NCBI GenBank assembly: GCA_020466095.1
Contig: CM035807.1
Coordinates: forward strand, 38,838,348-38,902,347
Direction of reading: 5' to 3'
DNA length: 64,000 bases
From: Chlorops oryzae
Lineage: Eukaryota; Arthropoda; Insecta; Diptera; Chloropidae
Part shown: positions 12,600 to 22,775 of the stretch, piece after piece
Position numbering within the stretch: the first letter of the stretch is position 1
Layout: every line of letters begins with the position of its first letter
Translations under genes and position numbers: made by a program
The notes under the pieces: generated by a model
What the model saw: the letters and a program-made list of their open reading frames with translations, nothing else
Databases searched by the model: none
Told to the model about the DNA's origin: nothing

Positions 12600-13300
12600 G
12601 TTCAACTAAGTTAGTGTCAGATAAGTTAAACAAAAAGGACCTAGAATGGTTATTTTTCAATTTTGTTTTTTTCATGAAAGGCGTACGACTATCACGTGCG
12701 ACACCATGAAAATGCCAATATATTTGATTCCCACACAAATCAAAACTTCGGACAAATTTTCGGGAATCAAGTCGATTATAAAGCATGACTGCTCATGGTC
12801 TCGTTCAATAAATTTAATTTTATGACTACATGCTTAAGAATAAAATAACAAAGGAAATGCATTAAATCACACGATATTTTATTCCAAGGCATGAACTTTT
12901 AAATATGTATATGATTGAAATATGATTCTTTTATTCGTTGCCGGAAAACGAACGAGTATTTATTCTCGAATCATAGAGAGATGAAAGCAACAACAAAGAG
13001 TCAACTACCAGAACAACATGAATTTTATGTTAGTTAATTAGTGGTTAGAGTTTTATTTATTAATACATTCTTACACTATATATTTTTCTATAAAAACTGA
13101 CTTCAATATAATATGCTTTTAAAAAATTATTCTACTAAATCGGAAATAGAAATTCAAATATTCGGAGACTGCCTTATATCATATGCGAATTTGTGAGTTT
13201 AAATAATTTACAGATAAAAAACGAAATCGCTAACAAATATATGAAATAAAAACAATATTAAATGCATGTGAAGTTCAAAAAACGAAGTTTGATATAAATA
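12600..13300. other. non-coding stretch
   Basis: AT-rich with no recognisable feature. The 63- and 65-codon minus-strand frames at 12408-12786 lie partly in the CACTA-like element and are not gene-like. Confidence 0.5.
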
Positions 13301-13302
13301 TT

Positions 13303-13739
13303 TAAGAAAGCTAAAGTCGGTCAAGCCTGACTTTGATATACCCGATAATGTTGGCACTCTATTTTTTGCTTTTTCGTACGCAAGTAACAAAAAATCAATG
13401 TTTGTGGGTGCGACAGTGGGCGGAACACATCAATTTCTCCCGCACACCTTTTATTCCTCTTGATCAACCATTATTTCGAGCTTGAAGCATCTACGCTTTT
13501 TACTTCGGAGGTTGCGAACAAAGCCATTTTAGGGCGTGGCAGTGGGCGCACCACGCATATTTCACCCATATACCTCTCATGCATCGTGGGCGGAATTTTT
13601 TTTATATGAGAATGACGTACATGTCTATATCGACTTAGTTTTCGATCTTGATCAAGAACATATATCCGAAGCTTAGTTCTAGCTGTTACGAGATCCACAC
13701 AAAACTAATATAACTACCCTGCTTACGCTGGCTATAAAA
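13303..13739 (+). mobile_element. Helentron-like element, family A, copy A1 (degenerate)
   Basis: It starts with TAAGAAAGCTAAAGTCGG, followed by the 5' hairpin (AGTCGG...CTGACT type). The body holds two GGGCGTGG-containing units about 127 bases apart, and the 3' end is TACCCTGCTTACGCTGGCTATAAAA. The GACR tract seen in other copies is missing: the sequence goes directly to ACATGTCTATATCGACTTAG. It has no coding capacity. DINE-1/mini-me elements are non-autonomous relatives of Helentrons in Diptera, and this placement is inferred from architecture. Confidence 0.75.
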
Positions 13740-14778
13740 TGATTATGATGCTTCATTCAAAAGTTTTCTATTGCCGTAGCATCACGTAGCACGTCTCTCG
13801 GTTTCGACTCTACTTGAGTGCAACAGCACTTGGATACAAAAAAGACTTCAAAACGTCACACAACTCTGCAGTGCCATCTGTTGTGGTATGGTAGCAGCTC
13901 AAGAATCGCAGTTATGTGTAGATAATGCAGTGCGCAGTTGGTCTTAATTTTCTCTCGATATGGTGGTAATCTGGTGGTATTGTGGCTATGTAGATTGTAT
14001 TTCCACACAAGGAAAATCCCGTCAGAAAAGGTCAAATGTCAAACTAATTGCATTGCAACACTGCTACTTAAGAAACTTAAGAGTGCTAACATTAAAGGGA
14101 TTTAAAATTTGTTTGTTAATTTTCCGACAGGTCTACGAAGAAACTTTAGAAACAGATTTTTTGGTTCTGCATATTTCCTTGAAAAACATTCTTAACCCTA
14201 TGGTGCCATTAGTAATGGAAAAAGTATTTAAATTAAAATTAAATTACATGTTTTTTTTCTAACTGTCAAAAATCGATCGATTTGCTTTTGCTTTTTATCG
14301 CATCAATCTAGCACGTGTCGCGACTCCAAATATTTATTGGCCAATTATAGAAGGAGTTGCCCCAGAGTAACGAAATTTGGCATGGACGTTTCTTTCGATG
14401 AGATTGAGTGAATTTGAAAAAATTTAAAAAATTCGAGCACCCCACCAACCGTTCCCCATATAACGGGATTTTCTTAAATTGCCACTTTTGAACCTAGGGA
14501 CTTGAGATTCAGCATATGGGTTCAATAAAGGAAAAAATTATAATTTTCTGAGTGCCATGCCCACTTTTTGTACAACGACCACTCAGAGTAAGGAAAAATC
14601 TCACTCATAAGACCCAATCCAAAAACTATTAAAAATCACAGGAACTTTTAAATTAAAACATGCGCTTCGTAAAAAAATTAAAAGCAGGGCGCCTATTTTC
14701 TAACAAGCAAGAAATGCGAAGTGGCGAAAACAGCGAAATTGAGAGACAAAACTCGTACCGAAGTTACTAGTTTTAGAT
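13740..14778. other. non-coding stretch with a degenerate Helentron-like patch
   Basis: At 14340-14620 the phrases AACGAAATTTGGCATG and ATGCCCACTTTTTG recall the interior of the Helentron-like elements in this window, but both ends are gone. The 100-codon frame at 13960-14262 has no recognisable domain. The remainder is featureless. Confidence 0.4.
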
Positions 14779-15073
14779 TAATTTTCCAGGCCCGTAGCAA
14801 CCATAGGGGCAAGAGGGGGCTTTGCCCCCCCACGCATTTTTGTTTTTGCCCATGAAAAAAATTAAAAAAGGAGAAAAATAAATGACAATCGAAAAATAAT
14901 GATAATCAATCATATTTAATATAATTGCACTTTGCGATTTTTTAGTTTATTGAATCTTAAAAGAATGGTTTCCAGGATTTGTTCGTCATTTGTTTTTTCA
15001 CCCAATATATTTTTTATTTCTTTGTCAATTCGTATCGGAAAAACGGTTTTATCAATTAAAGTGCTGCTAGATA

Positions 15074-16686
15074 CAGCCGTTGACAACTAATTAGAAACGA
15101 TGCTTCTCATCTTATAAATCTCCACTTTTCAATTGTTTGCGTTAGTTGAACACTGCATTTCCGCTGTCCTTATATTCCCATCTTCCTCTCATTTGAAATG
15201 AAATGGATAGCCGTTTCGATAGGCTGCTAAATTTACATGGGTGGGATTCTTAATTGAAACACGTGATTTTTCTTTTGACACTTAATTAGAAACGAAGTTT
15301 TAGCAGTGCCAAAAAGTCAGTTTCTTTTAGTTCTTTGTGTATATTTTGGTAAGATTTTATTATTTGGAATCAAGCGAAGGCGTATTGAATGAAAAATTAT
15401 TTAGCTAAATAGCTTAATGGATGGGAAAAGGCAAAAATTGTACGTCGGCGACAAGAAAGACAATTATTGAGCTTCGTGAGTTTGGCCTCTCATACCAACA
15501 AATCGCAACTCAGCTAAATTGTTCCAAAAAGATGGTAATTGGTGCTATTTCTCATATTCGAAAATATGAGACCCCAGAAAATGTTCCACAGAAAGCTAGA
15601 CCACACAAAACCTCGAAACGATTTGATATAGTAATTGTTCGTCTCTCCAAAGCTGACCCTAGAAAGACCTCTGCCGATATACAACGCGATATTATAGAAA
15701 TGTTTTACAAAGGAATATCAAAAAGAACGGTTGCTCGTCGTTTGGTAGATGCTGGGCTTCACGGCAGACTCGCACGAAAGAAACCTCTAGTAAGGTTGTC
15801 TTACAAAAAAAAAAAAGGTATGCAATTTGCTAAAACCCATGCTAATTGGACAGCTAAAAAATGAAAATATATCTTTTGGAGTGATGAAACCAAGATTTGG
15901 CCCTGGCGGGGTAAAGTACGTTCGACACCCCAAATGTAAAGAACTGGATCCCAGATACACCACGCCCGTAGTAAAACATGGCGGTGGATCTATTTTCGTT
16001 TGGGGCTGTTTTTCGTGGAACGGCGTTGGCCTAATTCATCAAATTGTGGGTAGAAAAAACAATGATATTCTGGAAAACGTATTGTTGCCGTGGGCCGAAG
16101 AAAACATGCCGGTTATTTGGTCTTTTCAGCAAGACAATGACCCAAAGCACACCTCTAAGTACACGAAAAACTTATTTTCTCAAAATTCCATGAAAGTCAT
16201 TGAGTGGCCGTCGCAAAAACCTGATTTGAATTCCACTGCACACCTATGGGGTGAAGCAAAAAGAGCTTTCAGGACTCCAAATTTTACAAATTGGAATAAC
16301 CTTTAAGAAAAAGTGAAGGAAACGTGGTACGCACCAGCTAAGCGATGCCAAGACCTAATCAAGTCCATGCAAAACCGTTGCGGAGCTGTGTTGAAGCAGA
16401 GAGGATTTCCGACCAAGTACTAACAAAAAACAATAAATTTTACTTTTATTTTCCTTTAAATTGCTTGAAATATTTCCGCGTTTCTAATTAGTTGTCCTAA
16501 TCAAAACTGAGTTTTTTTTTTTAATGTGAAAAAATAATATTCCTCTATGAAAACAGAATTTTTTCTGATTTATTCTTATAGCGAATACTTCAAAGTTTAT
16601 TTTTTCTATCATATATTCATGAATTAATTATAAAAAACGATAATTTTTTCAAAAAAAAAAGTTTCGTTCCTAATTAGTTGTCATGC
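15074..16686 (+). mobile_element. Tc1-like transposon of IR/DR type, 1.6 kb
   Basis: The element is flanked by TA at 15072-15073 and 16687-16688. Each end holds two copies of a direct repeat, at 15081-15100 and 15276-15295 on the left and, inverted, at 16477-16496 and 16664-16683 on the right. The core is ACAACTAATTAGAAACG, with a few mismatches between copies. This IR/DR layout (repeats about 190 bases apart) is known from Minos- and Sleeping Beauty-type Tc1 elements. The sequence between the repeats has diverged between the two ends. The transposase is broken (see the CDS remnant), so the copy is inactive. Confidence 0.9.
15421..16423 (+). pseudogene. Tc1-family transposase, broken
   Basis: The frame opens at ATG 15421 with an N-terminal paired-type HTH (LREFGLSYQQIATQLNCSKK), then a second HTH region (SKRTVARRLVDAGLHGRLAR), then the catalytic domain. 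The first aspartate sits in WSDET at 15883-15885, just after a nonsense codon (TGA at 15862-15864, where the family has Trp). A frameshift near 15890-15905 then moves the frame. The second aspartate is in QQDNDPKHTS (16133-16135). The third catalytic position, 34 residues later as in DD34E, reads Ala (GCA, 16238-16240) instead of Glu in the altered motif NSTAHLWGE. Another stop (TAA, 16304) precedes the C terminus ending QRGFPTKY. At about 334 codons in total, its length matches the family. It is inactive by four independent lesions. Confidence 0.92.
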
Positions 16687-17380
16687 TATGGAAATTTCCC
16701 CATTTGTGGGGATAAGGCAAAAAGGGGAAAATGTGAATTTTTAAAACTATAGGGGTATTCACAAAGGCCTGTTAAAGGCGTTGGAAAGTCGGAAATTGGT
16801 TAAACTGAGAGAGAGTTTGGATCTTAATCACTTTTATTTAACCTTTTTTATCCGAAAATGTAAAAAAAAGTACAAAAAAGTGTTTAAATGTACTCAGTTG
16901 AGACATTTTATAAATTGTCCCTTTTTGCCATATTAGAAACCCCATGTCTTAATAAGGCCCAATTCGGATTGCTCTCAAAAACGTGAGAACAATTAAAGAA
17001 AAAGATAAAATTTTTATCTGATTTCATTGTAAATATTGTTTGAGATCAAAAATTTAAATAAATACTCTTCCCAGCTCTTCTTATGTAAAATAATATTTTT
17101 AAAACTCAAAGTTGTATATTCAAGTACAGGTACAATGCATTATCGATAGTAATTTCGTTAACTTGCTGTCCATTGCAGTGAAAGGCCTTCTTTCTCATTG
17201 TTTTTAACTGCTTCGTATATTAAGGTCCATTTAGGGCCTCAAAAAAAATTTTTTTTTAATATCCAGTTGCAAGGTGACTATTGTATGCCTTATTAAAACC
17301 ACTTTACGTTTTATTCGGAATACAGCAATGCCAGGGGTTGTTTCCATCCTTTTTAATTTGAATAAAGTCCGACTTTTGGT

Positions 17381-17629
17381 ATGAGCATCAAGACTTTACA
17401 AAATTATCAACAACTTTTAGAAAAACATTGCTCTTCTTCTCACGCAAAATTAGATCAAACACGTTGTTTTCACTTCAGTAGACTTTGTTGGAAGATTACT
17501 ATTCACTCAGCTACACAATCGATGCAATTTTGTTTGCTTTGTGAAGTAAATATAAACGCTTTAGAACATGCCAAAAATCATTATGCTGGGAGTGCTAAAA
17601 ATATGTTTTCTGAAAATCGGGCCTTGTAA
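17381..17629 (+). CDS. short frame with a U1/matrin-like zinc finger motif
   Basis: An 82-codon frame starting at ATG 17381 contains FCLLCEVNINALEHAKNHY (about residues 48-66), which fits the U1-like/JAZ zinc finger pattern (two Cys two apart, then His about 12 later and a HYxG phrase). The final His expected after G-x-x is replaced, since the text reads AGSAKN. The family binds RNA or DNA in eukaryotic proteins. It lies inside the hAT at 14787-17985 on the plus strand, opposite to the presumed transposase, so it could be a captured host fragment or chance. No promoter or splice signals were established. Confidence 0.3.
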   Translation: MSIKTLQNYQQLLEKHCSSSHAKLDQTRCFHFSRLCWKITIHSATQSMQFCLLCEVNINALEHAKNHYAGSAKNMFSENRAL

Positions 17630-18230
17630 AGCCGTTGGTTTTATTTGGCTCAACCACCTTACATACTTGTTTTAAAAAAGGGATTTTTCGAGGAGAGTAG
17701 GAAAAAATTAAGCTATAAGAGAGAAAAATCGTGCGCGTGGCAGTTTTTTTTTAAATTGAACTGTTTGCCTACCCCGCTTATATCGTCTCGTGTATAATAG
17801 CTCTAAGAAGAACAGATGATTATTTCGAACACACTTTAAAAAAGTATTCATTCGATACGATTCCTAAAGGTCCGTTAAACCCTTGCATTGAAAGCGTGCA
17901 TGTAATATGGTTTTAATTTAAATAGACGTTAAAATTGAAAAAGTTATTTTGCCCCCCCACGCAAAACAGAATTGCTACGGCACTGTAATTTTCATATTTT
18001 TCTTTCGTTCAGCACCACTAAAAGTGTCAATTTTCCCCCTTTTGGTCGATATGTAACACTTTCCAATTTCCCTTTACCCCTCTAAACTTTTTTTTTGAGG
18101 AATCAAGCGATTTTAATCGTGGAATATGTTATAAATATAAACAAGTAAGAAAGCTTAAGTCGGTCAAGCCCGACTTTGAAATACCCAGCGTCCCGACATT
18201 ATGAGCGCACTATGTTTTGCTTCTCTATTT

Positions 18231-18738
18231 GTGGGCGTGGCAGTGGGAGGACAACATAAATTATTTCCCTACACCTTTCATTCGCCTTGGTGAACCTAAG
18301 TTGCGAATTCGAAGCTTCTACGCCTTTTACTTCGGAAGTTACGAAAAATCTTCATTTGTGGGCGTGGCAGTGGGCGGGCCGCATACAATTTTTTCCTACA
18401 CCTTTGATTCGCCTTGGTGAACCTATGTTGCGAATTTGAAGCTTCTACGCCTTTTACTTCGGAAGTTGCGAAAAATCTTTATTTGTGGGCGTGGCAGTGG
18501 GCGGGCCACAAAAAAATTTTTCCTGCACCTTTCATTCGCCTTGGTGAACCTATGTTGCGAATTCGAAGCTTCTACGCCTTTTACTTCGGAAGTTACGAAA
18601 AATCTTCATTTGTGGGCGTGGCAGTGGGCGGGCCGCATACAATTTTTTCCTACACCTTTGATTCGCCTTGGTGAACCTATGTTGCGAATTTGAAGCTTCT
18701 ACGCCTTTTACTTCACAAGTTACAATAAGCCCTTATTT
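18231..18738 (+). repeat. tandem 127-bp units inside A2
   Basis: Four units each begin with GTGGGCGTGGCAGTGGG and end with CTTTTACTTCRSAAGTTRC. The second (18358) and fourth (18612) are nearly identical to each other, which makes a 254-base higher-order period. The same 127-base spacing recurs in A3 (units at 34531, 34658 and 34785, minus strand), while A4 has one unit, so unit number varies among copies. Confidence 0.85.
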
Positions 18739-19015
18739 TTGGGCTTATTTGTGGGCGTGGCTCGAGGAGGGCGGCGTCCATTTTTTGCCAGGAAATGTCC
18801 CTTTTCGTAGTTTACCAGCACATTAAATATCAATGCAATGTGTTGAGTGGTTCGCAAGTTACAAGCATTTTACTGAAAACACAATAAATTCATTTGTGGG
18901 CGTGGCAGTGGGCGGATGTCTCCCATTTTTACTTAGGATCATACTCGGACCCCGATATACATGTGTGCCAAATTTCGACTTCATTAGTTCAGCCGTTTCG
19001 GAGGAGATCCGACCA

Positions 19016-19073
19016 CGGACGGACGGACAGACGGACGGACAGACGGACGGACGGACGGACAGACAGACGGACA
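19016..19073 (+). repeat. GACR tetranucleotide tract of A2
   Basis: About 14 units of GGAC or AGAC in tandem, the (GTCY)n proto-microsatellite typical of mini-me/DINE-1 elements. Confidence 0.9.
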
Positions 19074-19199
19074 TGTCTAAATCGATTCAGTTTTTGATCC
19101 TGATCATTTCTATATATATTTGTCTATGTCTCCGGAGCTTAATTCTGCCTGTTACAAGATTTGCACAAAACTAATATACCCCGCTTACGCTGGGTATAA

Positions 19200-19445
19200 A
19201 AAGAAAGGGTGTTATTGCCAATCGAGCTTGACAATACAATAACCGACAAAGAAATGTATGTATGTTTGAACATTTTTTTAAGCAATCCCGAAGGCCGCGA
19301 CTATGAAGACAAAGTATTTTACACACTTTTAAGGCTCCTATGGGCCTCATATGCCGACATTGGTTCAGTTTCTTTATTAAAATCGCCCTTTTGCCACGCC
19401 CACTTTTCCAAAATTTTTATAATCCGATGGGAGGCTTAAACATAA
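19200..19445 (+). mobile_element. Helentron-like element, family B, 5' part, joined to A2
   Basis: Directly after the last bases of A2 (GGGTATAAAA) comes AGAAAGGGTGTTATTGCC, the decayed form of the family B start ACAAGTAAGGGTGTTATAGTC, followed by the remains of its hairpin and of ATACCCGACA. The GCCACGCCCACTTTTCCA and GGAGGCTTAAACATA words of family B follow. The match fades after about 19445. Confidence 0.7.
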
Positions 19446-20660
19446 GCTCACAGATGGAAATGGTCAAATGGAATCTCCGGTTACGTTGATAACACAGTGA
19501 TACAAAATAGAATGAAGTAGAAATACCTGGGAGGTTAAAACAATTTTTTGGCAGGCGGTTTCGAGTACAACAAGAATCGGGGTATACAATTTTCCAAACA
19601 TCTCCAAAACCTTAAGTAATGATTAATAGACCGATTTTACGTATCTTTGAGAAATTTTTAGGCTGTGCCTTAGGTGATTTATCATCTGATTACACAAATA
19701 AAACACGATTTTTTTTCTGACTTCTGTATATCAGATGCCGACTTTGGGTCTAGTTCCAAACTGATCCAAAAAGGACGAATTGCAGTCGGTTTTTTGAAAA
19801 AGTTTAAATGCCAACATTTTAAGAAATTTTCACTTATTCTATGTATGAATTTTCATCAAAATCGGACGCCGGCAGCGATTTGAATGCATGTTCGACGATT
19901 TTTGCCTGAAGCATTTTGAATTTGAGTAGAGTCGGAAAACTCCTTATAACTTCTACAATTGTCTACCGATCTCAGCAAACTATAACATTTTGGAAACGCA
20001 GAGTACGCAGTTATTGTTTCAAAGCAAAAAAAAAAATGATTTTCAGAATTTTTGCCGAATAAATATATCAAAATGAATTCAAAAATTTTCGAAAAAAATT
20101 CAAAAATATCCACATTTTTCAGATTTGAATGCCAATAGATCTTGAAGTAAAACTTTGATTGAAACACATGACACTTTGTTGTAAAGGTGTCTTCTTCCTC
20201 TTTTAAGCAAGATACATTAAATGCAAAACACATACATACTTCCTGAAATTTTGAGAAAAATCTAGAAATTGACGCGAAAATTTCAAATATCGTCCTCCTG
20301 ACCACAAAATCAAACTTAAAAAAAAAATTGGGTTTTCAGATATAATCTGATTTAGTGAGCCAAAAAAGAACCATTAGAAACCAGAAACAAAATTATAGTT
20401 TCATTTTGTCGATTTGTGTTATCAACTGATTTTCTTACCAGGTATAGAAAGACGAAAAGTCGACATTTCCATTGATGCATATATTCTTGAAGGAAAATTC
20501 TGTCTTTTAGTCGATCAAACACAAAATTGTTGTTCTTTTTTCCTAATCTTTCAACTTTGGCGAAGCTTTTAAGCACTATTTTATAAATAAGGTCTACCAG
20601 ATGTCAATTTATTATAAAATAACGTTAATCAACGAGTAAAACACATGTGCTCTCTGCAAA
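19445..20660. other. non-coding stretch
   Basis: No gene recognised. The 149-codon minus-strand frame at 19856-20305 is AT-rich, rich in Phe and Lys, and lacks any motif I know. It is more likely chance. Confidence 0.45.
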
Positions 20661-20662
20661 AA

Positions 20663-20918
20663 CGTATATACAGTAGAGCATGGAGGGGCAGCTACCCCCT
20701 CTAAATATTTTCTGCTCAGTCTACACCGCAAAAGAGTTTTCCAGGAGTATCAAGAAATGGGACAAGGGCGGAAAAATATTTTTTCATAAGATAAAAGGAA
20801 ACCTTTGCTTACATGTGACAACACCTATGAACAGACGCCAAAAAGTTACCATACATATAGAACAAACTTTTTGTATCGGGTCCGACCCCCCGTGACTGAG
20901 ACTCTGGATACGCCCATG
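20663..20918. mobile_element. MITE family E, copy 1
   Basis: This copy aligns along its length with 40872-41130: TACAGTAGRGCA, GGGGCAGCTRCCCCC, then CTCTAAATATTTTCTGCTC, GAAATGGGACAA and ACGCCCATG at the right end. The first few bases of the left inverted repeat are lost. It is non-coding. The 71- and 69-codon frames over it are not genes. Confidence 0.75.
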
Positions 20919-22029
20919 GTGCGAAACAAAAAAGCTTTAAAAATGAAAGAATTGCGACATTCATTAACGAAAAAAAGTAGAGCTACATCATCGCATACAT
21001 CGTCTGACTGCTAAAAAATTTAAGGTAAGGATCTGTTCTTTAAATTTCATTAATAAAATGTTGCTCCTTTTTGCGGCCGTCGAACAAACATTTCATTTTT
21101 CTGATGAAACTCTATGAAAAATGCAATTCTTTATATACAAAAATTTGTTGCATAGTTACTTTACATGGGTCTAAGCAAACTACCCGCCGGGGTCTGTCCG
21201 ATATCAAAAATTGTTGGCACCCGTCCATATTTTGTCATAACCAACGTTCTGACTGAATTTTAATCGGTTGACTTTTAAAGGTAGCTCCCATACAAAGCCA
21301 TAACCATGGGTCTATGGGAGGTACCCCTAGGGTCCGAATAATTCGGACCATTGTTTGTTTATTTCCTAATTGGATATAGGAAAGCGAGAATGCCAATTTT
21401 TATTATCATTGGACTACTCCTTCTACTTTTTTCCAAATAATACATAAAGCGGCACCACTGTGCGTCTTTTCAAACGCGAACTTCAACGTATTCGAACGTA
21501 ACAAATTATGGATTAGAGAGTTTAGTCCAAGCGGACTCGACGATGAAGGAAACACAAACTAAGCCAATAAATGGAAGGAATTCGTAGAGCTTCCATCAAA
21601 AATTTCATTTTATTCAAAAGCGATGAACAAATTAATATATCTGAACTCATGAGAACCTTCTTAGCTTTGCTAGATACTCGTTCAATACTTTTGGAATAGT
21701 CTTTGATTTTTTATTAAGGTCTGATTGTGTGTAATTTCATCTTAGACGTTGATAAGTAAACTTTAATCTCGTGCCCGCCAAGTAGGTTCTACTGTAATTA
21801 CTTTTTAATTAAAAACAAAAATTCTATATAACAGTAGTTATCTAAATGCGGTCTGTCGGTCAAGGCCGATTGTGATATGACTGGACCACTAATAACTCAC
21901 GCTCATATGAGTAACTTAAGTTTTAATACAGGAGCAAATACACTCAGCTCTCTTTTTACACGATTTTGAAATAACGCGGTTCACCAAACAAACAAAAATA
22001 TTTTTTCACGTAATTTTTTGTTTTATGGT
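20919..22029. other. non-coding stretch
   Basis: No supported gene. A short palindrome GTCCGAATAATTCGGAC lies near 21333-21349. Nothing else stands out. Confidence 0.45.
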
Positions 22030-22030
22030 C

Positions 22031-22775
22031 GGTGTCCACTTCAATCAAAATTGTTTTTGGAGACTTGAACCTTTATTTCGTTTTGACGTCACGTCGTGTA
22101 GAATCGGAAAAATTAGAGCTGCAAGACCATCGATACTGTGAACATCGATAGTTTTGATGGTTTTTGAAAAACTTCAAAAAAAAATTTCTCTCATATAAAT
22201 ATGGAAAATAATCTTATCGCTAAGTTTTTAATTAAATATAAGTAATATTTACTGTTTTTGATGCCTGCTTGGCAATCCATGGCGATTATTAACCATCGAT
22301 GGCTATGCAAATTAAAATATATTGATATATCGATAGTACAATCGATAGTTTTGCAACAACACCAAAACATAAGCAAAATTTTTTAAATAGATTCAAGTTA
22401 CTATTTTAACCAAAGCACATGATATAAAAAATAGAATAGGGCAATTTGCTGGAAAGAAGACTTTCGGTCAATTTATATTTAATTTCATTCAATTTTAGTT
22501 GAAAAATTTTAAAAAATATTCAAATGCCCTAATACTTTCGACGCGCTCAACAATTTTCGAACGAAATAAATGTCAGCTCCTTTATTTCGTTTCGTCAGTG
22601 CTACCTTTAACGAAAAATAATACTTTTTTGAAGTCTCCAAAGTACTTTTTTGCATTTTGTTTTGAGTGGAATCAAGCAAACGAAAAGTTATCAAATGAAA
22701 TTTCCGATTGCATTCCGCTTCGTTTTTTATACGTGTGTTGCTTATGGAAACGAAAATTTTGATTGAAGTGGACAC
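22031..22775. mobile_element. inverted-repeat element, about 745 bp
   Basis: GTGTCCACTTCAATCAAAAT at the left (from 22031) recurs inverted at the right, ending at 22775. Inside is a cluster of ATCGAT motifs and a short internal palindrome around AACGAAATAAATG and TTTATTTCGTTTCG (22561-22596). No target duplication could be fixed, so the superfamily is unknown. The overlapping opposite frames 22499-22762 and 22509-22775 are not gene-like. Confidence 0.5.
22128..22350. promoter_or_regulatory. cluster of five ATCGAT (DRE-like) motifs
   Basis: ATCGAT cores occur at 22129, 22144, 22295, 22329 and 22341. The fourth is the full TATCGATA that the Drosophila factor DREF binds at housekeeping promoters. 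Five in about 220 bases is many for this composition. They lie within the inverted-repeat element, so they may be a transposon trait rather than a host promoter. Confidence 0.35.

Larger units (their letters stand above)
14787..17985 (-). mobile_element. hAT element split by a Tc1 transposon
   Basis: A perfect 8-base duplication TAATTTTC lies at 14779-14786 and 17986-17993. The left end reads CAGGCCCGTAGCAACC and the right end, reverse-complemented, CAGTGCCGTAGCAATT. Both continue into a TTGCCCCCCCACGCA block at the edges. Without the 1.6-kb Tc1 insert the element is about 1.59 kb. On the minus strand near 15070-14905 an open stretch (RIDKEIKNILGE, then ILETILLRFNKLKNRKV) has the rhythm of a hAT C-terminal dimerisation tail. 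A transposase on that strand is possible but not proven. A further MITE end (GGGGTATTCACAAAGG) lies at 16752. Confidence 0.75.
18140..19200 (+). mobile_element. Helentron-like element, family A, copy A2 (complete)
   Basis: The 5' end is ACAAGTAAGAAAGCT, followed by the hairpin AGTCGG-tcaagc-CCGACT and the subterminal word ATACCCAGCG. The 3' end is TACCCCGCTTACGCTGGGTATAAAA, whose reverse complement repeats ATACCCAGCG, so the element has subterminal inverted repeats as described for Helentron-associated INEs. Four tandem 127-base units (18231, 18358, 18485, 18612) and a fifth GGGCGTGG start (18751, after 139 bases) fill the centre, and a GACR tract lies at 19016-19073. Frames of 67-113 codons in this interval are translations of the repeats. 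No Rep/helicase is present. Confidence 0.85.

Noticed and set aside
18231..18738. Regularly spaced repeats resembling a CRISPR array
   Set aside because: Units are contiguous 127-base tandems without unique spacers, in a eukaryotic DINE-1-like element.
18217..19174. Several overlapping plus-strand frames of 67-113 codons
   Set aside because: They are translations of the 127-bp tandem and GACR tract of Helentron-like copy A2. Identical peptides recur because the DNA repeats.
19856..20305. 149-codon minus-strand frame
   Set aside because: AT-driven Phe/Lys-rich translation without any motif. No element or gene context supports it.
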